64,000 bases of DNA. Origin: Sesamum alatum (lineage: Eukaryota; Streptophyta; Magnoliopsida; Lamiales; Pedaliaceae). Shown in pieces: positions 45,411 to 57,889 of the stretch. Under the pieces are notes generated by a model, which had not been told where the DNA came from, did not search any database, and saw only the letters and a program-made list of their open reading frames with translations. Numbering within the stretch: the first letter of the stretch is position 1; each line of letters opens with the position of its first letter. Location: contig JACGWO010000001.1 in the NCBI GenBank assembly GCA_034509735.1, positions 35,095,966-35,159,965 of the forward strand, written 5' to 3'. A program made the translations under genes and the position numbers.

Positions 45411-47432
45411 TTGGTGAATGAAGTCCTTCATTATGCTCATTTCATTATGTTTATATTGTATCAATATCACAACAAAGCTAATAAACCACGTAGACAACCC
45501 ATGCAACTGGATCACACATTGAATGGTGGTTATGAAACAAATTGATAAGGGTTGGTCTGAAACATTCCAAATCAAGGACCCGAGACAAAGCATCGAGTGT
45601 CCTACTGAGACTTGCGCTATTCATCGTATTCATTAGATGAGTGCCACGTTTCATCAGCGACAAATGTTGGACATGTATACAATCTTAGTAGGTGGGGCGA
45701 TCGGGAGTTGAGCTGACTGAACTGACTCACAGAAAATTTTCATATAATTGCCTTAGAGGCTTGGTCGATATGACTAGAGTTCCTCGGCTCCGATAGTACG
45801 GGAGTAGTCCTCGAACTTGAGGAACCATGGCAGTCTCGTACACATGATGGCTGTATCTTAAATCTGGTGAAGTGTTTGTGTCACGGACATGTTCATCATA
45901 AGTTTTGTCCAATGCAGTCAGAATGTGTAGCGAGGACGATGTGTTTCAAGTAAAGGATCTATCCCTTGTCAGTATGTGAAAGTGGTATCGCCTATGCACT
46001 CGAAGATACGTCCATGCTCTTTAAAGTTGTGGTAACAGTGATTGGTTGAGTATGGAATGGTTTCCTACGTTGACGCAATGAAGCAAATGCAATCTCAAGC
46101 GTCAAATATAGCTGTCTAATCCAGGATGGGAACCGACACCCAATTTTATGCCCTAGACTTAGGCAGAGAGATGATAGACGGAAGGACTGTACCTTATGGT
46201 AATCAAGAGCCTAAATGATCATGTCAACTTTCACCTAGTCTCTGGTGTCATGAACCGTTGCTAGACGACCACCCATGATAATGGGTTTGTATTGGACACG
46301 AGCCCAAGTCTAGCTGAGGGTGAACCTAAAGGGTCACACACAATCATGGAGCATGAAGGACTTAACTTGGAGTTAATTCTAAAAGATGTTAAATAATTGG
46401 ACTATCTAGACATGGGATAGTCCATTGGATGGATAACCCAATATTCTATTGGGCTTACACTAACTACTAAATGGGATTTATTAATTAAGAGGATTTTGGG
46501 CTTGAGTCTTTAATTAGATTAAAAGACTTTGGGTTATTTGGGCCTTGAATTAAATTAGATTTAATTCATCGGATTCGTTAGGCTTGTTCTAATTTGATTA
46601 TAACTAGGCCCCACCCACTAAATTATGGCCCAAGGGCCGAGTTGACTTTCACTTTTGGAGAGTGATGATTTTATACTTTTGGAAAGCACAAAATCAGCCA
46701 TCACCTTTAAAGGTGGTGGGTTTGTGCTTTTGGGAAGTACAAATTAGCCTTTTACTGTGGTTTCCTCACTTGGTATGATTTAATCATACCTTGTGAGGTA
46801 AAGCTTAATTGATGGAGATGATTAGGATGTATATAGGCACATCTTCATATATTTAGACACAATTCTATCATTCCATTAATTATATATTTACAGCTAAACC
46901 ACATTACACTCTCACAACTCTTGCACACTCCACTCAGCCCGCCCTCCTCTCTCCCTCTATCCGTTTGCTTTGTTCTTCTTGATCTAGGATCAATTGAAGA
47001 ACATGGCTTGATTGAAGAGGATATACTAATCTTATAGTATAGCTCTTTCAATCTCCATTCTTCCCTAGGCTCGATTTTCTTTAGCAAAGGGATCCAAGCC
47101 TCTCCTAGTGTGGTGTGGATTACATTAGAGGGTTTCTACACTTGAAACCTAGTGGAAGTGTTTGGAACACAGGGAAAGGAACAAAAAGCTAGTAGTTGAT
47201 ACCCAAGAACACTACAAAGGTATCGATTATGTTTACATACTATGTCCTTTTGTTTACACGTTCCTATGTGCCCTATGTGTTAGTGTCAAGTACCTACACA
47301 TTCTACATCGAACGCCCGAGAGAGATCAAAGGTACACCCTTTTGATCGATTTTAACATTATGTGATTTTGCATTTATAGTTTTATGATTTATTATGCTTT
47401 CGCCGCACTATCACGCAGATCCACTTCCTTCA
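45404..47432 (+). mobile_element. Copia-family LTR (plus), 5'-truncated, inside the gypsy element
   Basis: Family blocks run from about 45425; box near 46235-46270; U5-like end CACGCAGATCCACTTCCTTC at 47412-47431. The TGTTAGAATAGG start is missing, and the join shows a short duplication (AATGAAGTCCTT twice, near 45400-45425). Gag lies to its left and 3' untranslated repeats to its right, so the insertion was accompanied by loss of the gypsy pol region. Confidence 0.8.
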
Positions 47433-47481
47433 CGAAAGGAATGGGAAGACGAGGCCCTGCTCCACGCAGATCTCAAGTATT

Positions 47482-47850
47482 AAGCCCTCCTCCGTGGAGG
47501 CAGAAAAAGGCCTTGTCTTCCATGCAGGCACAAAAAACTCTATCTTCCACATAGGCACACAAGCCCTCCTCCGTGGAGGCATCCAAGCCCTCTTTCGGGA
47601 AGGTACCTAGGCCCTTCTTGGGGGGGGGGGGGGTAAGCTATATTTCGTGCAGGCACCTAAGTCCTCTTCCGTGAGGCACCTAAACGGACAGACACCTTAT
47701 CCTTCCTCTAGCAAGGCCCCTAAGTCCTGCTACGAGTAGGCAATCTCAAATAAGCCCTCCTTCGGGAAGGCATAGAAGCCCTCCTCCATAGAGAAGCATA
47801 AGTCCTGCTGCGAGCAGGCACCTTCAGAAAATCCCTGCTTCCTACAGGTA
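47482..47850 (+). repeat. Array of hairpin repeats in the gypsy 3' region
   Basis: At least eight short inverted repeats, each after AAGCC or AAGTCC and before GCA: CCTCCTCCGTGGAGG at 47486 and 47565, CCTCTTCCGTGAGG at 47663, CCTGCTACGAGTAGG at 47726, CCTCCTTCGGGAAGG at 47756, CCTGCTGCGAGCAGG at 47804, CCTGCTTCCTACAGG at 47834, and a variant at 47588. Stem sequence differs but pairing is kept. A G14 run (47620-47633) interrupts the array. Non-coding; it lies between the lost pol and the 3' LTR. Confidence 0.85.
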
Positions 47851-48013
47851 AGAATTAAGCTCTTCTTTTTCTAAGCATTTTTATGCTACTAATATTTTCT
47901 TGCAGGAAAGTGAAAAAAGAAAAGCTCCCTCTTTGGGCAAGTGTCTTGCCTCTGCTAGACGAAGACACCTATTCTAATAAGTGTCGAAGTCTCCACCTAT
48001 CAGAAGGGCTGAA

Positions 48014-48655
48014 TGATGCCCATAAAAAAGGGATGGCCGAAAGAGGCCCAAACAATCCAAAAGAAAGAAAGAGAACACGTTAGCTCAAAGGAATGCTAGG
48101 CTAAAGGTGCCCCCAAGGGGCCTAGTTCGGGAACAGCCCAAGGTGACCCCAGGAAGCCAGTCTAATAGAGCCCCAAAAGGATCTGCTAGGAGGCGTCCCA
48201 AGCCCCAACGGCCTAAACTTAAGGAGGCCCAAATCCAAGAGGTCCTCACATGCCTACAAGAAAGTTTAAGGCCTGCAATCCTCCAGCCAAAGTCAAAGCC
48301 CGCGTCACGTGGCGTCCACGAAGGACCTAGATGGCATCCACGTAGGACCTTTGGAGCACACCCCACAAAACCAGATTAGGACCAACTACCTTCTAGGGGA
48401 CATGGCGTCTACAGTCAGAAGTTTCCTAGAAACCCTAGAAGCTTGGACTCCGGCTGGGAGAAGGCATCTCCCCTCAACCACCTCACTGAAAATCCGGGAA
48501 GGCTTCTTATCCCTAGAAGATACCCTCATATATAGAGAATTCCAACCGGCCCCGAGAATTGTAGGTCTCTGACCGCTAGGAGATAACTCTCCAACGAATT
48601 CGGGAGGGATTCCCCAACTGCTGGGGACCACTACCGAAGTTAGGGTCGCCAAAAT
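48014..48655 (+). mobile_element. 3' LTR of the gypsy element, truncated
   Basis: Direct repeat of 41221-41870: begins TGATGCCCATAAAAAAGG and ends near 48655 (GGGACCACTACCGAAG). About 380 bases of its 3' side, relative to the 5' LTR, are missing. ORFs of 82-93 codons on both strands are LTR sequence, not genes. Confidence 0.8.
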
Positions 48656-49530
48656 TGTATCTGGGGCATAGAGGACTAATATTTATAAATTTACTAATTG
48701 TATGATTTCATGTGAACCAGAGATTTGATCATAATTGATTGGTCACTTTGAGTTTGTACATATTCGGGAATGGATCAGACCAGGACGAGCCAAAATGATC
48801 CAAATAAAAAGGTGTGGATCTCGACTTGTTCATATTTGAAATAGAACCCGAGATATTATTTAATCTTGATACGATCTTCAGGACATTACTCTCACATAAC
48901 TCCAATAATATAGCAATGTGAGCCCGAAATAATAAACCTCAATATGTAAATATAAAAAAATTCCGACCACTCAAATTTTTACTTTTGGATATTCCCATGC
49001 ATCGAATTAGCAAATAATTTAGTAAATTTCTAAAATAAGAATTTATCTACAAAGAAGAAGCATTAATAATTTGGTACTGGGCTTATTTTATTGAAAAGAA
49101 AAATAAACAAATAAATTAAAGACAACAGACGTGGTGTACTTTGACAGATAATGATGTGGAATTGAGGTGACACTTTGACTAAATAAAAAGTTAGTTTTAA
49201 AAGGGGGCTCAAGTTGTTGTGTAGGAGAGACTGGCAGTCAATAGAGGACCGAACTCTCCAGTAACCCAATAGTAAAAGCTTGAGAAGATGCATCCTCATA
49301 CCGTCAATCACTCACAAGCCATATATATGTTCAACAATGTAAATAAGACCTGTTGGGCTTCTATTAATTATATCATTTTATATATTTAAGTATTAAAAGT
49401 TATAAATAATTTCAAAGTATATATTGAAAGGAAATAAATTAAAAATTATTATAAAAATAAAACAAGCACTCATGTTTCTGGAATTTGAATCTAATTTATT
49501 TTAGGGTAAGTTAAATTGATAAGTCCTAAT
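48656..49530. other. Spacer, unassigned
   Basis: AT-rich; no gene or repeat structure recognised. May include the rest of a decayed LTR. Confidence 0.4.
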
Positions 49531-49734
49531 GTTAGGTTTAATTATACAAACACTTCATGTTATTTACATAATTACAAGTATACTTTTAAAAATTATAGTT
49601 GTAATTATAAGTACATCCCCTATTTAGAGGCAAATTTTAGAAACACACCGATGAGTTAAATAATATTGACACCCTTTAGAAGGTATACTTGTAAATTTGC
49701 AAAGGATATAGGTATTTGTGTAATTAAGTCTAAC
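49531..49734. mobile_element. Small MITE (204 bp)
   Basis: Left end GTTAGGTTTAATTATACAAA, and reverse complement of the right end GTTAGACTTAATTACACAAA; both arms continue to an ACAAGTATAC block. Non-coding fold-back element. Confidence 0.75.
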
Positions 49735-49792
49735 AACAGGAAGTGTCGATGTAATTGACCTTTTTTCTATTAACTGGATCGTATTTAAGGTC

Positions 49793-50220
49793 TTACTACA
49801 AAAAAAATGGAGTGTTCCCCACATTATAAATAAATATGACAAACTCATGACAAATCAATATTATTTACCATGGTCAAACAAAATTTTAAGTTTAACCATA
49901 ATTATTGGCCTTTACCATGCATTTAACTATGACAAGTATTTACTATAAGGTTTACGTATGGCTAATATTTTGGCCTTGTGTACTGATGTGGAGGTAATCT
50001 TATGAAGGTCGTACCTAGACCTTAACCCCAGTTGTTTTTCAATTTGCGGACAACTCTGGACCTATGCGTTTATTTAGGGTCTTTACGACTTGAACCAACC
50101 GTGACCATCCGATCATTTTCGCGTCGGTGTTTCTTGTGAAATTGTAGAATTGGGATAAATATATAAACATGATCTGTCTATGCTCTAAGTACAATTTTGG
50201 CTGCCTAACAGTTCATAAGA
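49793..50220. other. Possible decayed CACTA-like end
   Basis: ACTACAAAAAAAATGG resembles the CACTACAAAAAAAATGC terminus of the CACTA element in this window, and the next 150 bases repeat CCATGGTC/AACCATAA-like motifs in both orientations. No partner end was found. Confidence 0.3.
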
Positions 50221-50226
50221 CCTTAA

Positions 50227-51059
50227 GGAGATGATTGGTATATAGGAATAAAATTAAGTGGGAAAGGAATGAATTTCGCAATTGAACAAGGATAGGAAAT
50301 GAATCACATTTAAATAGTATTTCTATGATTAGTATACACAATAAACTAGAAGGTAATAATAGAATTGCCATTTTTTAATTGATTCCATTCACATAATTGA
50401 TAATTAAAAAATAATGATTAGTAATAAAATTAAATTATTTTTATGACTATTCTGCCCTTTAGTAATTCTTTTTTAAAAAAAGTCACTTATTCATATTCTA
50501 TTGAATATGTTGAGTTCAATTCAACAACTTATAGAAGGTTTTAAGCAATTTATAAATTATCTCATAAGTTATTGAATATATATTTATTTATTTATTTACA
50601 TAACAAATAATTTATTGGCTCAATAAACATAAAGATAATATTTTTCTGCCAAAAAAAAAATTCTAACAACCAAATGAACTAATCTATTTAATCATAATGC
50701 ATCTAATATTATTTTTTCAATACTCGATGAAATAAATATTATGAATTAATAAAAATAGTTAAATATCAAACTAATATCAGTTTTTGATTACCACACATAC
50801 AAAATTATTTCTCAAGAATTACTTAATTTAATAACAATTAAACTTAAATATTAAACTAATACAAAAAACAGAAAATAAAAATCATTCCCAATATGTTGGT
50901 AAGCTAATACCATGTTGGGGGAGGGAATGACTAATCCCTTACCTAAGAGAATACGAATTCCCATGGGAATAAGTATTTTCAAATCTAAAGCATATCAATT
51001 TATAGATGTAGGAATGGACTTGGGAATGTTCATTCCATTCCTACATACCAATCATATCC
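50227..51059. mobile_element. PIF/Harbinger-like non-autonomous element (833 bp), TSD TAA
   Basis: Terminal inverted repeats GGAGATGATTGGTATATAGG and (reversed right end) GGATATGATTGGTATGTAGG, flanked by TAA on both sides (50224-50226 and 51060-51062). The 3-bp TAA duplication fits Harbinger/Tourist. No transposase; the 95-codon ORF at 50912-51199 spans the right arm and is chance. Confidence 0.85.
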
Positions 51060-51062
51060 TAA

Positions 51063-51684
51063 ATACTTTTTTCTTACATTTGCCTGACTTAAGCATCGGA
51101 TGGCTATTCTTCGGGCCTTTCCAGTGTGGTACGATTATGACAATGTTCTGTTTTGTAAGCTTGATTCCAAGAAAACTCGAGGCGTTCTTCGCATATTAGA
51201 GGCAACATAATCATAATATCACTGTAAATATCTTACCCCATATAAATTGTAACAACATATACAAAAACAATTGATAGTATTTGTTTACATAATCATAATT
51301 AATTAATATCCATTATAATTTTTTACTTTTTAATCATAGTAATTAATCACAACAAGATATTACTCTTCTAATGTGCCGTAATTTTATCATTGAGATAATT
51401 TGTTGTTTGATGTTATCTATGTCATAAGTTGGGTGGGAGGGCGGGACCGAGAGAAAGCGTGAGAGCCAAAATCAAATTTACAAGTGCAGAAACGGCTAAA
51501 TAGACCGTTTATTATAAAAAAAATTTAAAATATATTATATCTAATAAAATTCTAAAAACATATAAATTTAATCAATTTAAGTAGATGTAGGGTTAAAAAT
51601 ATACTTCATAAAGTAACCCAAACAAACGTTGATTTTTGAATAAAAACTGTTCGATTTGTTTGTAAAGCACATGGTAGAATATGG
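51063..51684. other. Spacer, unassigned
   Basis: AT-rich DNA with no gene seen. The last ten bases (51675-51684) are the left TSD of the next element. Confidence 0.5.
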
Positions 51685-52774
51685 TAGTTATTTTCATTTT
51701 AGTCCTTGTATTTTTATTCATGTTTCAAAATTATCCAACTTTTTTTTTGTTATTTTGCAATTTCGTCCATTTGGTGGAATTTTGGCCAATATTCCCTCCA
51801 ATTGAAGGGTGTTCTTGTACTTTCTTTTATATTTATAAGAAAAAAAAAAGAAAATTTTGTGGGTTGTAAATATTATAGCATGGTATATATTATGGTGTTA
51901 TCTTATACTAATATATGTACACCCAAATGTGTGTGCATAATTATTTTTAAACTTAAAAAACTAATTAATTATTATTTTAAAAAATATATATTAATTGGAT
52001 AAACAAAAATTTCTAGAAGAATATATAAATGTTATGAAGAGTTATTGAAAAAATGAGAGGAAAACAAAGAATGTGGTGAGATTGATAACATAGAGAATGG
52101 GAAGTTGAGTAGAGAGAGTGAGAGTGAAATATAGGTCAACAAAATAGATTAAAAAATTAAAAAATTTACACACTAAAATAAAAAAAAAAACTCTAAGGGT
52201 ATTTTTCAATTATATAAAGGTATAGATATTTTGGGACTGATCGGCATATCTGAATGTACTGGCATAGTATATATTATGATATACCTTATATACTTTTTAT
52301 TATTGCTCCATTAATGTGTTGTTAGTTGAATTTGAAGAAGACATAATCAATGTAAAAAAAAAAAACAGAGTTGATTGCTATTGGATACTTGCAAACTTTT
52401 GCTGCATTTTTCTTTCTTTTTTTAAATTTAATTTGTACATTTCATTTCTAATTGTAAAATATATTATAAGGTAGTATGTTTGGCAAAAGGCCAAATTCCA
52501 ACTGTCAATAGTGGCTCTCAAATGGTCAAATTCCAATGGTCATAATTTCCTAACCATCATAAGGGACTAAGTGTAATTAGTTTTAAAATGGAGGGATGCT
52601 TTTGCAATTGTACATATTTGACCAAAATTTTTGGGGGCATTTTTGACAAAGACCATTTTGTGACCAAAAAGTTGGTCAAAATTCCACTAGAAGAATGAAA
52701 TTGAAAAATAACAAAAAGAATCGGACCATTTTAAAAATTAATTAAAAATACAGGGACCAAAATGAAAATAACCC
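51685..52774. mobile_element. Non-autonomous MULE, 1090 bp, with perfect 10-bp TSD
   Basis: Inverted arms of over 100 bases: left TAGTTATTTTCATTTTAGTC then CTTGTATTTTTA; reversed right GGGTTATTTTCATTTTGGTC then CCTGTATTTTTA. Both flanks carry TAGAATATGG (51675-51684 and 52775-52784). Duplication length and long arms indicate Mutator-like. The interior is AT-rich with no convincing ORF. Confidence 0.9.
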
Positions 52775-52875
52775 TAGAATATGGAGAGGGTATCAAATTG
52801 TATATGGACTTATTCGTGAATCCCAAGTTTCAAAATAATTAACAAAAAATATGAGAATAAAATATATATTTATAG

Positions 52876-53030
52876 TAGGGGTGTCAAATGGGTTTGGGTC
52901 GGGTATGGTTTGGGTCTAAATAGGTCGGATTCAAAATGGGGTGGATTGATAATAAGTTTGAATTACTAGGTTCAAAATGGTTTGGGCCGCAAACGGGTTA
53001 GGTCGGGTAAGTAGTACCCATTTTATTATA
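52876..53030 (+). mobile_element. Left end of a hAT-like element
   Basis: TAGGGGTGTCAAATGGGTTT followed by repeated GGGTCGGGT and TTTGGGTC motifs. The terminus matches the TAGGGGTG end of the element at 9833. No right end was found, so probably truncated. Confidence 0.5.
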
Positions 53031-53275
53031 TTTAATATTTTTTAAAAATTCAAAATTTTAGATAATAATAAGATGATTATATGTAAATAACTTGTAACAT
53101 AATACTAAAAAAACTGTATTGTTAATTGTTTCTGAAAAGTTATTATGTACATTAAGGATTCATGTGATAAGTTATAAAATGACAAACTCGTAACGTAAAC
53201 AAATTAAATACTGCATTTTTTAAACAAATCATGAAACAAATAGTTGTGCAATCAATTTCTCCATAATTATTTGGG

Positions 53276-53490
53276 GTTAAATGCAATTTGCCCCCCTGTG
53301 TTAATCAAAAAGAGCAATTACCCCCCTATGAAAAAATAACTAGCAATTTACCCCCTCTATATTATTCAAAATGCAGCAAACAACCCCCTTACAGGGATTT
53401 TTTTGATCCATTTTTTGAGGGTTTTTTGCTCCATTTTTTAAAACACAGGGGGTAAATTGCTATTTATTTTTTTATAGGGCTGATTAGCAA
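53276..53490. mobile_element. Truncated fold-back MITE (relative of 7381-7640)
   Basis: Left arm AAATGCAATTTGCCCCCCTG then the ATTACCCCCCTAT block; the right arm is partly present (ACAGGGGGTAAATTGCTA) and breaks off near 53490. A further one-armed relative is at 54424-54540 (TGCATGCTACCCCCTTGTGA). Confidence 0.6.
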
Positions 53491-53504
53491 GGAATATTTT
53501 TGTT

Positions 53505-53720
53505 CCTACTCATAGCAAGGAATAAATTTGTTGCTGATTTTGTTACTTCAATAATGAAAATATGAAAAATATATAATTATTCAGCAACATTTATATTCGT
53601 TGCTAATATTAATTATAAAATTAAAATTTAATTAATCATCAACATATTTTTTGTTGCTAATTTTGTTACTAAAAAATAATTTTAATTATTTAAATTTCTC
53701 AAATTAAATTATTTCAAAAT
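53505..53720. repeat. Inverted GTTGCTAA/TTAGCAAC motifs
   Basis: Several close-spaced motifs: TTAGCAAGGAATA, AGCAAGGAATAAATTTGTTG, CAGCAACATTTATATTCGTT, TTTTGTTGCTAATTTTGTTA. The pattern is like subterminal repeats of a DNA transposon, but no termini were found. Confidence 0.4.
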
Positions 53721-54596
53721 TTACCTAATTAATCAATTACAAAATAATAATAATAATAATAATAATAATTTTTTTTCTATATTAATCGTACATGTTAGTT
53801 CATTATAAATTTTTATTTGCAATTGTTATTTGATACGCTCCTTGAAATTCAATATAATTGTATGTATATGTCGACTTATTAAAAAAAAAAAAAACCAAAA
53901 GAATTTACATGGTCACATATGCGTTGCAAGTTTTGAATATTTTATAAAATCCTTCACTTTCCAATCGAAGTAATTAAACCATAGGTTGGACCCACTTAAG
54001 ATTTATCACCAACCCATATAAGACCCATAGTGCAATACAATGTAATTAAGTTAAACTAAAACATACTTAATACGTTTGGTAATTTTTTTTCTTAGAAAAA
54101 TTGAAGAAATTTAGAAAAATATAGGAGTAGTTAGTGATAAGTAGTCAACTTGATATTTAATTAATTAAATCATGAGTTGGACTCATTTAAGACCCATTAC
54201 TAAGCCATCTCAAACACATTTTTAATCCATATAGGACTCATAATGTATTAAAGTTTAATTAGATACAACCCACTTAATAAGTTACGACCTATATTTGTAA
54301 TTATACTAATATCTTTCATTAATTCTATTATATTATTTAAAATGATTGATTGGCTAATAGAATATCAAACATGAAGAACCACGTTTAGGACCCATAATAT
54401 AATTGAATTTATTAAAGAAAAAAGATGCATGCTACCCCCTTGTGACAACGCATATGTGCAAATTACCCTTGTAATAAATAAAAGATCAAATTACCTCCCT
54501 GTGTTATATAAAATAAAACAATTAAACCCCTGGGCCCCAGAAGTGTGGCACACGCGCCCAATGTGTGCCTAAAACAGTAAATTTGTCCCATATATG
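53721..54596. other. AT-rich spacer before the Copia element
   Basis: (AAT)n at 53750-53768, a poly-A run near 53880, and a one-armed fold-back MITE at 54424-54540. No gene seen. Confidence 0.5.
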
Positions 54597-55968
54597 TGTT
54601 AGAATAGGTGATCGGGAAGCTAATCTTGATGGGCTTGTGTAACATATTTTTTGACAATGGGTGTTTAAATAAAGATCATTTTGAATAAAAGTGATGTTCA
54701 GTTACGACATTAATACTTTGATTGTGTTCACTTATTGCTTTAATTTATGTGACTGTTCAGTGCATAATCAAAGCCTACAGACCAAAAGGTTAATCCAAGA
54801 AACTGGACTGCGCATAGGCTGGCAAGTCATGAAATTAGTTTCTGTGAATCGATTATAAATACTCCAAGTCGAAGGACCTTGAGATTGGGTATCGAAGGTC
54901 CATTCACGACTTGCACTAAATGATTGCAGTTGCGTTTCATAGACAAGTGACGAAAGTTGTCCATACAATATTAGTGGGTTGGCCAGCTTGGTGCCGGCTG
55001 ATTGAGGTGACTTGCGGGAATCATTATATGGAAAACCTTGAGTAGGATTGGTTGGTATGACTTGAGGGATTGGTCCTCGGACTTGAGAGATTGGTCCTCG
55101 GACTTGAGGGACTACTATAGTCACATACACACCATGCCTGTAACTTAGGTTTGGCAAGAGGCTACCAAGTCGAAAGACATGGTTGCTATAAGCCCTATTT
55201 AGTACAACCAAGATGTGTAGTGTGGACAGTAGGTCCCAAGAGAGAATCCGTCTCCTGTCAAACGATTGGCGGTAATATCTCACGTATACTCTGAGTCTCA
55301 TCCTCTATAAATATTTGGCCACAGCAATTGAACAGCAGGATGGGATCCCAGTGATATTTAGTATGGACGAGCCTAGGCCTAAGTAAAGAATGGGTACCGA
55401 CATCCAAAGTCCATACCCTAGACTAAGGTCGTGAGGTAGTAGACGGAAGGACATACGTGCTCAAGAATCGAAATGTTCACGCCATGATATTTACCTAGTC
55501 TCTAGTGCCATGGACCGTTGCTAGACGACTACCCATGGGGACGGACGAGTTTCCATCATATGATGAGTGGGAATTCATCCAAGTCTATTGAGGGTGAACC
55601 TAAAGAGTCACACACAATTCACCTGTAGTGGAAAAATTAATTCGGGATTAATTTCGGGAGATCGAACAATTTGATTTAAAGGAATTCCTGCCAAGATGAC
55701 GGATCCTGCCGTAGGTGCCTCTACATGAGAGATTAAATTGGTTCTCTTCTTGGAGTGTCAAGTCTTTAATTAGATTAAATATACATGACCTTTAAATAGG
55801 ATTTTTGGAGTTGAGAATTATCAAATATTTATTTGATATTTATTAGAAGCCTAATGAACTATTTTAAATAGGATTTAAAATATTCCATTAAGCCCATCAA
55901 GCGATCGGGAGACGAGATTGATTCTAGAGGATTGATGAGATAGAAGACCACGATTAAAGTTTGATTTA

Positions 55969-56633
55969 GAGGGTGTTTGGCTAAGCTTTTTTAAAACATC
56001 TTATAAGCTCCTACATCTTATAAGATGTTTTAGGAGCTTATAAGATGTTGGATCTTATTTTTAAAATAAGTTCTTAAATTGTTTGCATAAAATAAGATCT
56101 TATATCTTATAAGATGTAAAACATCTTATAAGGTATTATGGTGTTTGGCATAATAAGGTATTTTTATTGTAAAATTACCAAAAAGGATATGTTACTATCA
56201 GAATCAAATAAGTTGTCATTTCTAGACATATTTTGTATTTAATATTTTAAAATACTTTCATAAATAGTACACATTAGTTTAACTTCAAATAAAAAATGTA
56301 ATAGATAATATTTTTTAAAAATTAAGAATATGATGATAATTATTACTTAAATTTTTGAATAAAATTAATATATATATGTACATTAATGTTAGTCGAATAT
56401 TATGACATTTATATACAATTGATATTCTCTGTTAACGAAATCACTATTTTCTAGTCGTATAATTTTTAATGTCGTTAGTTTATATTTTTTTCAGTAAATA
56501 TAATATCAATAGCAATTTTTATTTTTGTTTAATACATAATAATTTATTAAGTAATGAAGCATTTTCTCCTTTTCAATTGCAAGAAAAATCAAAAACCAAT
56601 AATTTTTTTTAAAATCTTAAGAGAAAGTGTATT

Positions 56634-56698
<65 letters not shown>

Positions 56699-56969
56699 GT
56701 GTGTGTGGGTGTGTGAGAGTGTGTGGGTGTGTGTAAATGAGGATATTTTTGTCTAATTATACATTAATATTATGAAGTTAATAGGATCTTATAAAAAAAG
56801 TTGGAGGAGGTTAACTTTTCTTTAAAAAGCTTATAAGATCGAAAACATCTTATTTTCAGATCTTATAAGCTCTTTAAAGAAAAATTTACCAAACGATTTT
56901 TGAGCTTATAAGCTTTCAAACATCTTTTAAGATGTTTTGAGGAGCTTATAAGCTTAGCTAAACACCCTC
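55969..56969 (+). mobile_element. PIF/Harbinger-like MITE, 1001 bp, TSD TTA
   Basis: Ends GAGGGTGTTTGGCTAAGC and (reversed) GAGGGTGTTTAGCTAAGC, flanked by TTA on both sides (55966-55968 and 56970-56972). Interior rich in CTTATAAGATGTTTT in both orientations. It carries the compound microsatellite at 56634-56733. A second copy is at 12055-12910, and related sequence is at 30329-30655. Confidence 0.88.
56634..56733 (+). repeat. Compound microsatellite (GT)n(GA)n(GT)n within the MITE
   Basis: (GT)n about 56634-56655, (GA)n about 56656-56694, then GT-rich with GGGTGTGT interruptions. It is also present in shorter form (CT/AC on the plus strand) in the MITE copy at 12276-12345, so it is part of the element. 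Confidence 0.95.
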
Positions 56970-57681
56970 TTAGTCATAGACCTAAGTTGACTAGGATTTG
57001 ACTAGGTCAAAATCCTAGTCAAAGTGTGCCTCTCTTAGGAGAGTTTGAGTAGGAATAGGAAAACCCTTTTCCTATAAATACTCAAAATACACACACACAC
57101 ACACACATACTAACTAACTAACTAACTAACTAACTAATCTCTACATCCATCTCTCAAGCGCGCACACACACACACACACAACCGATCCCTCTCCTCTGAA
57201 ACTCATCTCCTCTCCTCTTCAATCCAAGAAAGCCTAGTTTCTTTGTGTTTGATACAAGGAAACAATAGAAGAATCGATCACGTTAATTCATAATTCTAGG
57301 TTGATTCATCCTCCATATTCTTATTGATCTCTTGCTAGCACGGGAAGTCAAGATTAGGTGAATTGTGTGGACGATTTAGAAGGGTCCTATTTTGGGATCT
57401 CATTGGCAAAACGTGGAACAACGCGTGTAGCAATTTGAAGAGAGGCTATAACGGGTAAGTTTCATTTCTTGGTCTTCTTTGTTTTAACCCTATGGCCACC
57501 ATAAATTCTACATGCTTTTCTTCATTCATGAGATACACCAAACACACGGGAGGTTCAAGGGAATACCCTTTGAATGAATTCTTTAAATTCTGTTACTTTA
57601 AGGATATTTACCTTTCTTGTTTCATATTACCGCGCTTCCGCATTCACGCTTTCTCCCAGAACGATCCACATATCGTTACAG

Positions 57682-57697
57682 TGGTATCAGAGCTCGG
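57682..57697 (+). other. Copia primer-binding site (initiator tRNA-Met)
   Basis: TGGTATCAGAGCTCGG one base after the LTR. TGGTATCAGAGC is complementary to the 3' end of plant initiator tRNA-Met, the standard primer of Ty1/copia elements. Confidence 0.95.
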
Positions 57698-57889
57698 TTC
57701 GGTGTATGGGCTTAGGGTTTTATGTGCTATACGTGTATAAGCATGATTACATGGCTTTATTTCATTTTAAAGCATGTCTTAAATGATGGGATTCATTGCG
57801 TTAATTTTTTACTTAAAATTTGGATCATGGATTTCTTATTGTTCTAGAAATATTTTCTTGGTTTCTTGAAGAAAATGGGGTAGAAAGAT

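Larger units (their letters stand above)
54597..57680 (+). mobile_element. 5' LTR of a Copia element, containing a MITE
   Basis: Starts TGTTAGAATAGGTGATCG and ends ACATATCGTTACA, directly before the tRNA-Met primer site. It is the only LTR of the family here that is still joined to its internal region, and so anchors the family as Ty1/copia. Box near 55495-55540; TATA CCTATAAATAC near 57071; (AC)n at 57090-57108 and 57164-57181. A 1001-bp Harbinger-like MITE (55969-56969) makes it 3.08 kb; without it, 2.08 kb. The 177-codon minus-strand ORF at 54768-55301 is LTR sequence. Confidence 0.9.

Noticed and set aside
48085..48652. Several 82-93-codon ORFs on both strands
   Set aside because: All within the gypsy 3' LTR; overlapping in opposite frames and not conserved in the 5' LTR.
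54768..55301. 177-codon minus-strand ORF
   Set aside because: Lies wholly inside an LTR; homologous stretches in the other LTR copies are interrupted by stops, and it resembles no protein.
56554..56736. 60-codon ORF with Val-Cys and Arg-Glu repeats
   Set aside because: Translation of a GT/GA microsatellite in a MITE.
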